A program made the position numbers and the translations under genes. From Candidatus Woesearchaeota archaeon (GTDB lineage Archaea; Nanobdellota; Nanobdellia; Woesearchaeales; ARS49), in contig JAGVZE010000008.1 of NCBI GenBank assembly GCA_018302815.1, forward strand, positions 60,526-124,525: 64,000 bases of DNA, given 5' to 3'. The first letter of the stretch is position 1. The number at the start of each line of letters is the position of its first letter. This document shows positions 34,302 to 44,097 of this stretch, in pieces. The notes under the pieces were generated by a model. The model was not told the origin of the DNA and searched no databases. It saw nothing but the letters and a program-made list of their open reading frames with translations.

Positions 34302-34790
34302 TCACCTTTGGGCTTTTTCAATCAACTGATCAACATAACCTAACTTCTTTTCCACATCCTCTAACTGCGAACGCCACTTTTCCAAACTGCGCTCCTCATC
34401 AGTTCTAAGCTCGGTCAAACGCTTCACGAAATTCTCAGCGTCCAATAATTTCGATCTAACAACATTAGTATCATTCACAATACGCCTGTAATCCTCAACA
34501 GCCACGAAACTCTTCGAAGGCATATGATGCACAGTCTCTGTCCTTTGAAGTGATTCAACACGCCTTGGAGGCTCCGAAGGAATAGTCCTATCAAATACCC
34601 TTGGAGACTGTTCCTCTTCTTCTTGCATCATTGGAATTTGAGGCATGCGTGGAGTTTGCATCTGCGGCGCCGCAAGCAAAGGAATCTGTGGCATGGGCGG
34701 CTGAATAGACTCCATATCTCCTCTTAACGGAGGCAATGGAGGAGGAGGCAAAGGAAGCTCCTCTTTCTTTTTTTTGAGAAATTCAAACAT
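34302..34790 (-). CDS. Coiled-coil protein C with Pro-rich N-terminus
   Basis: A 162-residue protein. The N-terminus is MFEFLKKKKEELPLPPPPL, followed by a Pro/Met/Gln-rich low-complexity region to about residue 85, then the module FVAVEDYRRIVNDTNVV with EERSLEKWRSQLEDVEKKL shared with protein B. Basic start plus Pro-rich linker suggests a tether and a helical head. An upstream ATG at 34796 adds two residues. TATA-like TTTTATATG (34817-34825, read on the minus strand as CATATAAAA) supports the promoter. Confidence 0.75.
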   Translation of the reverse strand: MFEFLKKKKEELPLPPPPLPPLRGDMESIQPPMPQIPLLAAPQMQTPRMPQIPMMQEEEEQSPRVFDRTIPSEPPRRVESLQRTETVHHMPSKSFVAVEDYRRIVNDTNVVRSKLLDAENFVKRLTELRTDEERSLEKWRSQLEDVEKKLGYVDQLIEKAQR

Positions 34791-34923
34791 AGCCATAGGT
34801 CACCACCGCTCTTCCTTTTATATGTAATCTTAAAAACTTTTATGACTATTGCAAAATAGTGAATCGGACATATCCTCTGATACCGCCAAAACCTTTATAA
34901 TACGCGCAACGTGGGGGTTTCAT

Positions 34924-35487
34924 ATGGAACAAACACAGCCAATAGTCGGGCGGTTCATCATAGAAATACTAGGCGCTCCAGCAGAATTCATCACGCAAAA
35001 ACTCGAAGAACACGTACAAAAACTAAAAGACGCAGGCGTTCAGATAATAACTGAAAAATACGAAGAACCAGCGCCAAAAGACAACCTATTCACACAATTC
35101 GTGGAATTGCAGATAAAATTCCCAAAAATGGTAGACCTGTTAGATTTCTGCTTCGATTCAATGCCGTCCAGCGTCGAAATCATCAGCCCTGAACAATTAA
35201 CACTCGATATGAACGATTTCGAAGATTTGATGAATGACTTTCAGGCAAAACTGCACCACGCAGACATGATGCTAAAAGGACTGCAGGCGCAAAAAGCGCT
35301 CCTTGACAAAAACGCCGTCAACGTATTCCACAACTTCATCAAATTCGCCTGCAAGGCGCCACAAACACTAAAAGAACTAACTTCTCTTCTGGGCATGGGC
35401 GAAAAAGAGCTCACTCCCTTCGTAGACGGACTCGTACAAAAGGGAACCTTAAAAAAAGACGGAAACAAATACCATACCAATGGATGA
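34924..35487 (+). CDS. Hypothetical protein with C-terminal winged-helix-like part, upstream of ScpB
   Basis: A 187-residue protein starting MEQTQPIVGRFIIEILGAP. The first ~95 residues look like an alpha/beta regulatory fold of ~90 residues (FIIEILGAPAEFITQKLEEH); a coiled-coil stretch follows (FQAKLHHADMMLKGLQAQ), then a C-terminal helix-turn-helix-like segment (TLKELTSLLGMGEKELTPFV). CTTTATAAT at 34891-34899 is a good TATA box, giving a short leader. It overlaps the ScpB-like gene by 8 bases, so a role in the same chromosome-organisation complex is plausible. Confidence 0.72.
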   Translation: MEQTQPIVGRFIIEILGAPAEFITQKLEEHVQKLKDAGVQIITEKYEEPAPKDNLFTQFVELQIKFPKMVDLLDFCFDSMPSSVEIISPEQLTLDMNDFEDLMNDFQAKLHHADMMLKGLQAQKALLDKNAVNVFHNFIKFACKAPQTLKELTSLLGMGEKELTPFVDGLVQKGTLKKDGNKYHTNG

Positions 35488-36715
35488 TGAACTAAAAAGA
35501 GTGGTAGAAGCGATTCTATTCGCAGCCGCGCGCAAAATAGACATCGAAGAGATAGCGCGCTTGTGCAAACATTCCGAAGATGACGTTCTGACCGTGCTTT
35601 CTGAATTTAAGAGTTCACTTGACGCTTCAGGCGGACCCACAATGCTTGTCAACGAAGGCAAAGCATGGAAGCTAACAGTTCGCGAAAAGTATGTCTCAGT
35701 TGTAAAAAAGGTGGTTACCAAAACAGAACTGCCAAAAAGCATACTTGAAACACTCGCGGTTGTAGCATATAAGGCCCCGGTCATTCAAAGCAAAGTCATC
35801 AAGATACGAACAAACAAAGCATACGACCATTTGAGTTCTCTTGAGGAAAGCGGTCTGATAACCCGCGAGAAATACAGTCGGACGAAAATGATCAAATTGA
35901 CGCCTAAATTCTTCGAATACTTCGATATAGATCCTTCTAAGTTAAGGGACAAATTCAAAGACATGGGCGATGTCGAAAAAGCAATCGAAGCCAAAGAAAA
36001 AGAAATAGGCGCAATCGAAAAGCAGCAGCAGGAGCAAACAGAAGAACAGCTAGGAAAGCCGCAGATAGATCTTGCGCGCAACGTCGAAGTCGTCCCGATG
36101 ACCGAGATTGTCGAGGAATTGAAACCGACAGGGGTAGAACTTATTGAAGAAAAACTAGGCGAACTGCCAGTATTTGACGTTCCAAAAGAAAGCATGACGC
36201 CTGAAGAAATAGTCGAAATCGAAGCAGCCTTGCCGCACAAGAAGAAGCATAATAAGAAGAAACACGCTGCTCATACTGTTCAGAAGAAAGAAGAAACGGC
36301 AAAAGAAAACGAAACTGCGGTAAACGAATCCGAACCAGCTGACGTTACAGAGAAGACTGACGCTCCTGCAGTTGAGACCACGCAAGAAGTGAAAACGCAC
36401 GAGCCGAAAAAACACGCGCCAAAAAAAGCAGAAGTTGAAGCTCAAGCAGCAGCAGTAGCGCAAGCAGCCAAGAAAGTCGAAGAAGAACTCGCGGGCAAAA
36501 AAGAACCATTAGCCGCGCCAGAACCAGCACCGCTCACAACCGAACAGAAAATAGCGCAGGAAACACAAGCGAAAACATCAAAACTCAAAGAACGAGACTT
36601 CGAAAAGGGCGACGGCATCAAAACAACCCCCGAAATGGAAACAGAAATAGAACGCAAAGTTCGAAAAATACTCGGACAAGAGCCTGTGAATGATGAAACT
36701 CCTCCTTCAATGTAA
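35480..36715 (+). CDS. scpB: ScpB-like segregation and condensation protein with long C-terminal tail
   Basis: A 411-residue protein. The first ~170 residues are a normal ScpB tandem winged helix (VVEAILFAAARKIDIEEIA, LPKSILETLAVVAYKAPV, YDHLSSLEESGLI). ScpB joins SMC and ScpA kleisin in condensin. The rest (residues ~175-411) is an unusual low-complexity, charged Lys/Glu/Ala/Pro tail with KKKHNKKKH and repeated EPKK/APKK segments, more than doubling the usual length. Neither smc nor scpA is in this window. Confidence 0.85.
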   Translation: MDDELKRVVEAILFAAARKIDIEEIARLCKHSEDDVLTVLSEFKSSLDASGGPTMLVNEGKAWKLTVREKYVSVVKKVVTKTELPKSILETLAVVAYKAPVIQSKVIKIRTNKAYDHLSSLEESGLITREKYSRTKMIKLTPKFFEYFDIDPSKLRDKFKDMGDVEKAIEAKEKEIGAIEKQQQEQTEEQLGKPQIDLARNVEVVPMTEIVEELKPTGVELIEEKLGELPVFDVPKESMTPEEIVEIEAALPHKKKHNKKKHAAHTVQKKEETAKENETAVNESEPADVTEKTDAPAVETTQEVKTHEPKKHAPKKAEVEAQAAAVAQAAKKVEEELAGKKEPLAAPEPAPLTTEQKIAQETQAKTSKLKERDFEKGDGIKTTPEMETEIERKVRKILGQEPVNDETPPSM

Positions 36716-36836
36716 ACACTGCGGAAACAAAATGCAGTACGAAACACGGTCGGCCACGATAACAGAACAGAAGAAAGCTTGCGTGTATTGCGGGAAGAGT
36801 TTTGGGGTTAGGGAAGGGATTCGTGCGAAGGCTTGA
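36690..36836 (+). CDS. Small zinc-ribbon protein, 48 aa
   Basis: A short gene overlapping the end of scpB in another frame: MMKLLLQCKHCGNKMQYET at the start, with two CxxC knuckles (CKHC at residues 8-11, CVYC at 31-34) and a basic end (VREGIRAKA). Two CxxC pairs 20 residues apart define a zinc ribbon. Overlap with the upstream stop supports coupling to scpB. Alternative start at the second ATG (36693). Confidence 0.72.
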   Translation: MMKLLLQCKHCGNKMQYETRSATITEQKKACVYCGKSFGVREGIRAKA

Positions 36837-36907
36837 TTTTAGCCTTCTTTAATATATTTCTTTTATATATAAAATAATCACCTTTTTATACCCCTAAAAC
36901 CGAATAA

Positions 36908-36922
36908 TTTATCGACGATAAA
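36908..36922. promoter_or_regulatory. Palindrome TTTATCGACGATAAA in the gyrA promoter
   Basis: A 7+1+7 palindrome matching the one at 20369-20383 except for the central base. Here it lies 33 bases before the ATG and about 25 bases after the TATA-like TTTTTATACC (36880s), so it would cover the transcription start and act as a repressor site. Confidence 0.55.
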
Positions 36923-36954
36923 CAGTTTCAAAGAAGGGGTTGGATTTTTACCAC

Positions 36955-39900
36955 ATGCCAGACACACAAAAGACAGATGTGCCAAACACCGAGAAAATAA
37001 TCACTCGGCTAATAGAACAGGAGATGAGAACATCGTACCTAGACTATTCGATGTCCGTCATAGTCGGCAGAGCCCTTCCTGACGTTCGCGACGGCCTAAA
37101 GCCCGTGCACCGCAGAGTACTCTTCTCAATGTACGAAATGGGACTTGCTTACAACAAACCCACCAAAAAGTCCGCCAGAATAGTAGGAGATGCGATGGGA
37201 AAATACCACCCGCACGGCGACTCAGCGATTTACGACACAATGGTCCGAATGGCGCAGGATTTCTCACTACGCTATCCGCTTGTATCCGGACAAGGAAATT
37301 TTGGTAGTGTCGACGGGGATAATGCCGCGGCAATGAGGTACTGTGTAACAAAAGATACACTCGTCGCAACAGAAAAAGGACTCATTCCTATGGGAGAAAT
37401 CGCACAGCAAGAAAATATCAATCTCTCAATTCTTTCCAAAGATCAAAAAATCAATCGAGCTTCGAAATGGTTTGACTCGGGAGAACACCCAACACTAAAA
37501 CTCATTACCAACAAAGGTTATACCATCCAAGGCTCAAATAACCATCCTCTCTTGACACTCACCACCGCTGAAACCGGCAAACCAATCTTTTCCTGGAAAC
37601 TGCTCGAAAACATTAAAGCCGGCGACATCGTCGTTCTCGACCGCTCAGATTCACTATTCCCAAACAAAATGCTCCCACTGGCAGCATATCACCCAACACA
37701 ACGCACGAACCGCACCACAATCAGAACTATTCCAAATCACCTTACTGAAGACCTCGCGTTTATCATGGGCGCACTCATAGCCGAAGGCACTATTACACAG
37801 AACAAAATTGAATTCTGCAACAGCGATCCTGAATTCATCCAACAATTCGAAGAACGCTGGCGCGCAACCTTCAAAGACTCAACACTCCACAAATTCGCGC
37901 GAAAGCCAACTTCCTACGGCAAAAAACCATACTGGATCCTAGAATGCCATTGCCTATTCACCATAGACTTCCTTAAAAATATCGGCATTACCCCTGTGAA
38001 ATCACGTGAAAAAACGCTTCCGTTCTCAATACTACAATCACCTAAAAATGTCGCTGCGACGTTCATCAAAAGCTATTTCGAAGGAGATGGCTCCATTAGT
38101 TCGGCAAAAAAAATGGTTGAACTAAGCTGCTGTTCAGTTAGCTCAAACCTACTGGAAGTGCTTCAGACACTCCTGCTTCGCTTTGGTATTGATACATTCA
38201 GACGCTACGACAAGCACCGTTTTATTTACAAACTTTACATCAGAGGTGCCCGCAACGTACTCAAATTCTATTCCCAAATAGGATTCGCCGCCCCAATTAA
38301 AAACAAAAAACTCGAACACGTTCTCTTGACATACCAAAAAGATAACTCTCTGACCGATTACGTTCCATTCATTTCAGACTTCATCAGACAATTCACAGGC
38401 AGCTCAGGCTTTTCTGCACGCCACAATTTCGACCGTTACGGCTCCATGGAGCGAAATTATCTACAAGTATGTCAAGAAGTCAAGCAAGCGACTCAACAAG
38501 ACCACACCGGCCTCTTCGAATACCTCCTCACATACAATTACCTCTTCGAACCAGTCGTTTCTATCGAACCTGCCGGCATCGTGCGCGTTTATTCTATCAA
38601 AGTTGAAAGCAACTGTCATTCATTCATCGCAAACGGTTTTATCAATCACAATACAGAAGCTCGCCTCGCCAAATTCGCGGAAGAGCTCTTGCAGGACATA
38701 GACAAAGAAACAGTAAATTTTGTACCAAACTACGACGCATCGCTCAAAGAACCATCAGTTCTTCCAAGCAAAGCTCCAAACCTTCTGCTCAACGGAAGCT
38801 CAGGAATCGCAGTAGGAATGGCAACAAGCATCCCACCGCACAACATGCACGAAGTATGCGATGGAGTCATCGCAATGCTCAACAAGCCAGACATCGACGT
38901 AATTGGACTCATGCAGACAATCAAAGCGCCTGACTTTCCAACCGGCGCGATAATAATGGGAACATCAGGACTTCTTGAAGCATACAAAACAGGAAAAGGC
39001 AAGATAACAGTACGAGCCAAAACACACCTCGAAGAAGGCAAAACAAGACAACACATAGTCATCGACGAAATCCCATACATGGTAAACAAAGCGACGATGA
39101 TCGAGAATATAGCGGAGCTTGTGAACGATAAAAAAATACAAGGAATCGCAGACGTACGCGATGAAAGCGACCGCGACGGAATGCGAGTTGTGATAGACCT
39201 CAAACAAGGAGCGAATTCCGATGTCATACTGAACCAACTATTCGCGCATACTCGCATGCAAGAGACATTTAGCATCAATATGCTCGCACTTGTAGGAAAC
39301 CAGCCGCGCGTTCTGCCGCTAAGAGATATAATCAACGAATTCATCGTGTACAGAAAAGATGTCGTTCGCAAACGAACCCAGTACGATTTAACGCAAGCAG
39401 AAGACAAAGCCCACCTGCTCGAAGGACTCATAGTCGCACTAGACCACATCGACGCCATAGTCAAACTTATCAAAGAAAGCAAGTCCGCCGACGAAGCCAA
39501 AAAAGGCCTTATGGCGGACTATTCACTATCTGAAAAACAGGCCCAAGCAATACTAGACATGACCTTGCGCCGCCTTACCAGCCTTGAACAAACCAAAATA
39601 CGAGGAGAACACCAAGATTTAGTGCGGCTCATCAAAGACCTCAAAGACATCCTTGCGAACGCGCAGAAAATCATCGGCATAATCAAAGCAGAACTACTCG
39701 AACTAAAAGAAAAATACGGCGATGAACGACGCACACAAATAGTGCAAACCGAGCTCGCAGAAATGGACGATGAAGAACTAATCAGAAAAGAAGACGTCGT
39801 AATCACAATCACCCACGCAGGATACGTCAAACGCCTGCCAATGGACACATACAAACAACAACGACGCGGCGGAAAAGGAATCATCGCAGCAGAAACCAAA

Positions 39901-40713
39901 GAAGACGACTTCATACAGCACCTATTCGTTGCCAACACGCACAACTACCTGATGTGCTTTACAAACAAAGGACGAGTACACTGGATAAAAGTCTACCAGC
40001 TACCTGAAGCAGGAAGATACGCAAAAGGAACAGCGATAGTTAACATACTACAGCTGCAAGAAGGAGAACAAGTCAGCGCGTTCATACCAATCGAGAAATT
40101 CGACGCCTCACACTATCTGTTCATGGTAACCAAGCTAGGAACAGTAAAGAAAACCTCGCTAGAAGAATTCAGCAACCCAAGAAAAGGCGGAATCATCGCG
40201 CTCACGCTAGACGAAGGCGACGAACTTAAGAGCGTAATGCTAACCGACGGAAAATCACACATAATCATCGCAACAGAAAAAGGAATGGCGATTCGATTTG
40301 AGGAGACCAAGGTTAGAAGCATGGGAAGAAGCGCCACAGGAGTCATCGGCATCAAGCTGCGAAAGGACGCAGTCGTTGGCGCGACAATAGCTGATGAGAA
40401 GCAGACGATACTCACTGTCACTGAAAAGGGATATGGTAAAAGGACAGCTGTCAACGATTACCGTATAACCGGACGCGGAGGAGTCGGCGTCATCAACATA
40501 AAAATAACCGACAAGAACGGAAAAGTCGTCGGCCTTCAAAGCATAACAGACACAGATGAAATAATGCTTATCAGCCACAGCGGAACACTCATTCGAATCC
40601 CCGCATCAGGCATCAATGTAATCGGAAGAAATACACAAGGAGTCCGAGTAATGAAACTCGACGACAAAGACACAGTTATCAGCGTAGCCACAATCGCACC
40701 GGAAAATGATTAA
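36955..40713 (+). CDS. gyrA: DNA gyrase subunit A interrupted by an intein
   Basis: A 1,252-residue precursor; without the intein the extein is 815 residues, normal for GyrA. Extein signs: [20 protein letters not shown], the catalytic Tyr129 in [18 protein letters not shown] immediately after the intein, and the C-terminal pinwheel with a GyrA-box-like QQRRGGKGI. The start is ATG 36955 (MPDTQKTDV); an upstream TTG is less likely. Gyrase A of archaea is considered to be of bacterial origin. gyrB is not adjacent, and topoisomerase VI is also encoded in this window, so the cell has two type II topoisomerase systems or a split gyrase locus. Confidence 0.96.
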   Translation: MPDTQKTDVPNTEKIITRLIEQEMRTSYLDYSMSVIVGRALPDVRDGLKPVHRRVLFSMYEMGLAYNKPTKKSARIVGDAMGKYHPHGDSAIYDTMVRMAQDFSLRYPLVSGQGNFGSVDGDNAAAMRYCVTKDTLVATEKGLIPMGEIAQQENINLSILSKDQKINRASKWFDSGEHPTLKLITNKGYTIQGSNNHPLLTLTTAETGKPIFSWKLLENIKAGDIVVLDRSDSLFPNKMLPLAAYHPTQRTNRTTIRTIPNHLTEDLAFIMGALIAEGTITQNKIEFCNSDPEFIQQFEERWRATFKDSTLHKFARKPTSYGKKPYWILECHCLFTIDFLKNIGITPVKSREKTLPFSILQSPKNVAATFIKSYFEGDGSISSAKKMVELSCCSVSSNLLEVLQTLLLRFGIDTFRRYDKHRFIYKLYIRGARNVLKFYSQIGFAAPIKNKKLEHVLLTYQKDNSLTDYVPFISDFIRQFTGSSGFSARHNFDRYGSMERNYLQVCQEVKQATQQDHTGLFEYLLTYNYLFEPVVSIEPAGIVRVYSIKVESNCHSFIANGFINHNTEARLAKFAEELLQDIDKETVNFVPNYDASLKEPSVLPSKAPNLLLNGSSGIAVGMATSIPPHNMHEVCDGVIAMLNKPDIDVIGLMQTIKAPDFPTGAIIMGTSGLLEAYKTGKGKITVRAKTHLEEGKTRQHIVIDEIPYMVNKATMIENIAELVNDKKIQGIADVRDESDRDGMRVVIDLKQGANSDVILNQLFAHTRMQETFSINMLALVGNQPRVLPLRDIINEFIVYRKDVVRKRTQYDLTQAEDKAHLLEGLIVALDHIDAIVKLIKESKSADEAKKGLMADYSLSEKQAQAILDMTLRRLTSLEQTKIRGEHQDLVRLIKDLKDILANAQKIIGIIKAELLELKEKYGDERRTQIVQTELAEMDDEELIRKEDVVITITHAGYVKRLPMDTYKQQRRGGKGIIAAETKEDDFIQHLFVANTHNYLMCFTNKGRVHWIKVYQLPEAGRYAKGTAIVNILQLQEGEQVSAFIPIEKFDASHYLFMVTKLGTVKKTSLEEFSNPRKGGIIALTLDEGDELKSVMLTDGKSHIIIATEKGMAIRFEETKVRSMGRSATGVIGIKLRKDAVVGATIADEKQTILTVTEKGYGKRTAVNDYRITGRGGVGVINIKITDKNGKVVGLQSITDTDEIMLISHSGTLIRIPASGINVIGRNTQGVRVMKLDDKDTVISVATIAPEND
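37342..38652 (+). mobile_element. GyrA intein with LAGLIDADG homing endonuclease
   Basis: A 437-residue intein (precursor residues 130-566) lies exactly between the catalytic Tyr and the Thr of RY/TEARL, the same site as the mycobacterial GyrA inteins. It begins with Cys ([13 protein letters not shown], block A), has NNHPLL as block B (an Asn-x-x-His variant with the His kept), and ends [19 protein letters not shown] then NHN, so Asn is the last intein residue and Thr is the +1 nucleophile. The DOD endonuclease motifs are GALIAEGTI and SYFEGDGSI; the first has Glu in place of the usual Asp, so nuclease activity is uncertain while splicing residues look intact. Confidence 0.93.
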
Positions 40714-41797
40714 CGGACTTATCATAACCAATCCAGGATTGGAAGCGATATCAGCTGAAGAGATAAAAGAACTTGTTAAAGCCACGAATGTAAAAACTTC
40801 GTCTGGAAAAATCACGTTTTCCTGCACTGATTATCAAGCACTAATTGATCTTTGCTATCACGGACGAACGTTCACCAAAGTGATGTTGCTTCTAGATTCT
40901 TTTAGTTTCGAAGGAATGCCAGCCCCGCGCGTCGATAATTTACCTTTTGTACAGCCAACAATATTGGTCGACTGCGAACGAATCGGAGAACACGGCTTTA
41001 CTTCCGCCGACGTTTCGCGCGATTGGAGCCTTGCAATCGTAGAGAAATATTCAGTCAAAATGAACTGGAAAAAACCTTTAACAACCTACTTTTTGCTCAT
41101 CGAAGATGATAACGCCTGGTTCGGCGTAGACTTTAGCGGCAAAGACCTCGGACGGCGCGATTACAGAATATTCCTTGGAACAGAATCGCTCAAAGGAACC
41201 ATCGCCGCAGGAATACTCAAATTCGCAGAATACGAACCTAAAAAATCCATTCTGGACCCATTCTGCAGGCACGGAATAATACCAATAGAAGCCGCGCTGA
41301 TAGCAACCAACACATCTCCTAACCTGTTCGGCAAAGAGAAGTTCGCGTTTGCGAATTTAAGCATACCATTCGAACTTACCGACAAACCAAGAGAACGCAA
41401 AGGAATCATAATCTCAATGGACGATAACTTCAAAAACGTAAGCTCCGCGCAGAAAAACGCTAAAATCGCAGGAGTCGTGAAGTCGATTGATTTTTCTAGA
41501 ACTGACTTGAAATGGCTAGACGCAAAATTCGGCAAAAACTTCCTAGACATGATAGTCACAATGCCCGCACAACCAGGCAAAATATTGACTGACGAGATTA
41601 TTAAGAAAATAGCGCACCAATTTTTTTACCAGGCGGAATTCATCATGAAAAAAACAGGAACAGTATGCCTATGCCTGAAACGAGGACACGAAATCTACCA
41701 CGCAAAAGCGGTTGAGTTTGGCTTTAAACAAATAAAAAGCTTAATTGTGACACAAGGCGGCGAACAAATGACGTTCGTGCTATATTCTAGGGTTTAA
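40706..41797 (+). CDS. THUMP-domain RNA methyltransferase-like protein with degenerate motifs
   Basis: A 363-residue protein related to the TrmN/Trm14/RsmL group: N-terminal THUMP-like region and a C-terminal class I methyltransferase fold. The SAM-binding motif I, normally DPFCGSGT, reads [16 protein letters not shown], and motif IV, normally [ND]PPY, reads VTMPAQPGK. Both are altered at positions central to SAM binding and catalysis, so it may have lost activity or serve as an RNA-binding protein. It overlaps the end of gyrA by 8 bases, an uncommon partner for gyrA. Confidence 0.8.
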   Translation: MINGLIITNPGLEAISAEEIKELVKATNVKTSSGKITFSCTDYQALIDLCYHGRTFTKVMLLLDSFSFEGMPAPRVDNLPFVQPTILVDCERIGEHGFTSADVSRDWSLAIVEKYSVKMNWKKPLTTYFLLIEDDNAWFGVDFSGKDLGRRDYRIFLGTESLKGTIAAGILKFAEYEPKKSILDPFCRHGIIPIEAALIATNTSPNLFGKEKFAFANLSIPFELTDKPRERKGIIISMDDNFKNVSSAQKNAKIAGVVKSIDFSRTDLKWLDAKFGKNFLDMIVTMPAQPGKILTDEIIKKIAHQFFYQAEFIMKKTGTVCLCLKRGHEIYHAKAVEFGFKQIKSLIVTQGGEQMTFVLYSRV

Positions 41798-41846
41798 TTC
41801 TTTATGAGACAACACGTTTAAATATTATTGAACGATAGTTCTATTA

Positions 41847-42601
41847 ATGGCAGCGATAGCATCTTTCGAAGAACGCTGGACTAAACAGCTCATCCCCGAA
41901 CTTGTGCGATTAGGCGCAGTTTCAAAAGAAGGAGCAGCCATAGTCCAGTCCTGGATTTCACATACTATTCAAGAATTGCAAACAGCATTGCAACACGAGG
42001 GAATTTCATCACCTGCGCATCCAGTCCAATCCGAACCCGCCATTCCAGAAGGCAAATGGACATCTGATCAAGTCATCAAAACATTCCTCGAGCATCCTCT
42101 TGTGACCCACGTCGCTTTCGGAGCAGTTCCCGGAAAACCAGGACACAGAGTACAAGAAATCAAAGGAGCAAAAGACAACAACACGATCAGCTACGCACAA
42201 AAAGAAGTCCACCACAAAGGACTATTCATAGAACAATAGAAAGGAACATTCGAAGCAGTATTCAACAAACAACTAAACCTCGCGCGAATCACAGCTCCAG
42301 TTTGGATAGGAAACCTGATAGTACTCAAGTTATCATATAACGATGAAACTGGCGATAGCAGAGACGGCTCTCACACAGACTATACTGTGAGCTTTCCAAA
42401 AGAATGGGGCCAAAAGCAATCAGCACCATCTGGGACAATCCAGAAATACTCATAAGCTTATTCAGAACACTATTTCCTGAAATGGAAAGAACACGCGGAC
42501 AACTGCAAATGGATCCAAATTGGAAACGAGCATACAAAGACTGCGCAAAATACGACCAAGAAAACCTCTGGCCAGCCATAGAAAGGCTTCACTGGAAATA
42601 G
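41847..42601 (+). pseudogene. Broken gene: in-frame TAG and frameshift
   Basis: An open frame of 130 codons (MAAIASFEERWTKQLIPEL) stops at TAG 42237-42239. The same frame continues with coding-like sequence for 71 codons (KGTFEAVFNKQLNLARI to TVSFPKEWG) to TAA 42453-42455. From about 42404 a second frame takes over (PKAISTIWDNPEILISLF to ENLWPAIERLHWK, stop 42599-42601). Read together they give one ~250-residue protein. Hence two lesions: a nonsense codon and a one-base shift near 42404. TAG is a normal stop elsewhere here (for example at 4756-4758). Alternatively these are two small separate genes (41847-42239 and 42404-42601). No family recognised. Confidence 0.6.
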
Positions 42602-42637
42602 ATACCTTTATAAACCGTTTTTCCTGTTATCGACGAA

Positions 42638-42967
42638 GGGTTGGGTGGGTATTGGGCCTGCGGCTTAACAGCTGAGGAAAGTCTGCCCACCAACAAAAAG
42701 GCGGCTCGCAAGAGATCCAGCAATGGATGGCTCCATCACAGAAACGCGACCGTGAGTGAGGAGGATGATGCGTGAAACTCGAGGCGACTTGGGCAAACGC
42801 GCGGACGCTCTCACCTGCTTGGCTGAAACGGATAGCCCCCGCCGGTGCAAGCATCTTTGTATGCGCTAAGTAGAATGCCCAAACAGCCTGTCCCGGCTTT
42901 TCAAAAAAGCCACCCTTGATTCGAAGGGGAGGAGGCTGACAAAAGGCAGCTTACTCCCACCCAACCC
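42638..42967 (+). ncRNA. rnpB: RNase P RNA
   Basis: The helix P1 is a perfect 12-bp pairing of GGGTTGGGTGGG (42638-42649) with CCCACCCAACCC (42956-42967). Conserved core sequences are present: GAGGAAAGTCTGCCC (CR-I), ACAGAAACG, and the 3' GTAGAATGCCC. About 330 bases, typical of archaeal type A RNA. TTTATAAA at 42608-42615 is the TATA box, about 25-30 bases before the 5' end. It is the catalytic RNA that trims tRNA 5' ends. Confidence 0.95.
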
Positions 42968-43002
42968 TCACTTTTAAATATAGGTTGATAGTCACAGCAC
43001 AT

Positions 43003-43176
43003 ATGGCAAAAGAAACAACAAGAATGCCCCAAAGCTCGGCAGGACTCATGTCATTTAACGAGGACATGCATAGCAAGATATCATTCCAGCCAAGCTACGT
43101 CATCGTCTTTTGCATCATAGTCATATTGATCATCGCGGCTCTGCACGTATTCGGAGCACAACTTCTAACAGCATGA
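43003..43176 (+). CDS. secG: Preprotein translocase Sec61 beta subunit
   Basis: A 57-residue tail-anchored protein: MAKETTRMPQSSAGLMSFN fits the archaeal Sec61 beta signature (P-x-S-x-A-G-L), and a single C-terminal helix follows (YVIVFCIIVILIIAALHVFG). It sits in the SecYEbeta channel. The start is ATG 43003; an upstream TTG would add six residues. The stop overlaps the ATG of the NAC gene, pairing membrane export with nascent-chain handling. Confidence 0.9.
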   Translation: MAKETTRMPQSSAGLMSFNEDMHSKISFQPSYVIVFCIIVILIIAALHVFGAQLLTA

Positions 43177-43505
43177 AACTCAACCAAAGAGACATAGCAA
43201 AGGCTATGCAAAGAATGGGCATACAACAGCAAGACATCGAAGCTGAACAAGTTATCATCAAAACAAAAGATAAAGATATCGTGATATTGAATCCTTCTGT
43301 CGCAAAAGTCAACATGATGGGCCAAGAATCATTCCAAATCAGCGGAACAATACACGAACAAGCGCGAACTTCTGAACCAGACATAAAAGAAGAAGACATA
43401 AAGACAGTAATGGACCAAACCAACTGCTCGCACGATGAAGCGCTAACTGCAATCAAGGCAGCCAAAGGAGATTTGGCAGAAGCGATAATGTCCATGCAAA
43501 AGTGA
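43173..43505 (+). CDS. nac: Nascent polypeptide-associated complex protein
   Basis: A 110-residue archaeal NAC: MKLNQRDIAKAMQRMGIQQ, the NAC beta domain (VIIKTKDKDIVILNPSVAKV), and a C-terminal UBA domain (VMDQTNCSHDEALTAIKAA). It binds emerging chains at the ribosome. Start overlaps the Sec61 beta stop (ATGA). Length is usual for the family. Confidence 0.95.
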   Translation: MKLNQRDIAKAMQRMGIQQQDIEAEQVIIKTKDKDIVILNPSVAKVNMMGQESFQISGTIHEQARTSEPDIKEEDIKTVMDQTNCSHDEALTAIKAAKGDLAEAIMSMQK

Positions 43506-43626
43506 TTCTGCCTTAAAAACCCCTTTTTTGACACAATTTTCACATATAATTTATATATGCCGTCGTCTTACCACTCTTCACTCGTACACTGAGCGACGGA
43601 ATGAACACACCATCGAGGCTTCTCGA

Positions 43627-44097
43627 ATGAACCCGGGCGAAGCACTGCAACAAGCCCAACAGGAACTTAATCGCGCAGACCACAGTATCGCTGTTAGCTT
43701 GAAGTATACTAGAACCGTTGACGTTATACGAAGCATAGTTGAAAGACTCATCAACGCAATCGGATTCTGCCTTGATTCACTATTAGCTGAAGCGAAAGCA
43801 GAAAAAAAACTAGCCGAAGTACCAGAACTTGCAAGACTCAAAGTCGAAGAAGCAAGACGATTATTCGCTTCTGATAAATTAGTGATGGATTTTTGCGACT
43901 TTTACTTATTGCTTAGACGAATACACAAAGCAAAATTCGAAAAAGCGCAAGAATACCGACGACACGTCACGATGACCGCTGAACTCGACGGCGGACAGAA
44001 AATCGACATAACAATCGATATCATTTCTGAATATTTCGAAAAAACAAAGGAATTCTACCTTTACATTCTCAGGAGGATACAAGCAGTCTGTGAGTAA
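43627..44097 (+). CDS. Helical protein, HEPN-like, partner of the MinD-like ATPase
   Basis: A 156-residue helical protein (MNPGEALQQAQQELNRADHS, then VERLINAIGFCLDSLLAE and FCDFYLLLRRIHKAKFEKA). The length and pattern resemble HEPN-type four-helix proteins but no R-x4-6-H motif is seen. The ATG at 43627 is preferred over an earlier non-conserved start. It overlaps the GTG start of the MinD-like gene by 8 bases. TTTATATATG near 43550-43559 is a promoter box. Function unknown. Confidence 0.65.
   Translation: MNPGEALQQAQQELNRADHSIAVSLKYTRTVDVIRSIVERLINAIGFCLDSLLAEAKAEKKLAEVPELARLKVEEARRLFASDKLVMDFCDFYLLLRRIHKAKFEKAQEYRRHVTMTAELDGGQKIDITIDIISEYFEKTKEFYLYILRRIQAVCE

Noticed and set aside
42237..42239. 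TAG decoded as pyrrolysine
   Set aside because: TAG is used as an ordinary stop in neighbouring genes, the gene also has a frameshift, and no pyl gene or tRNA-Pyl is visible here.
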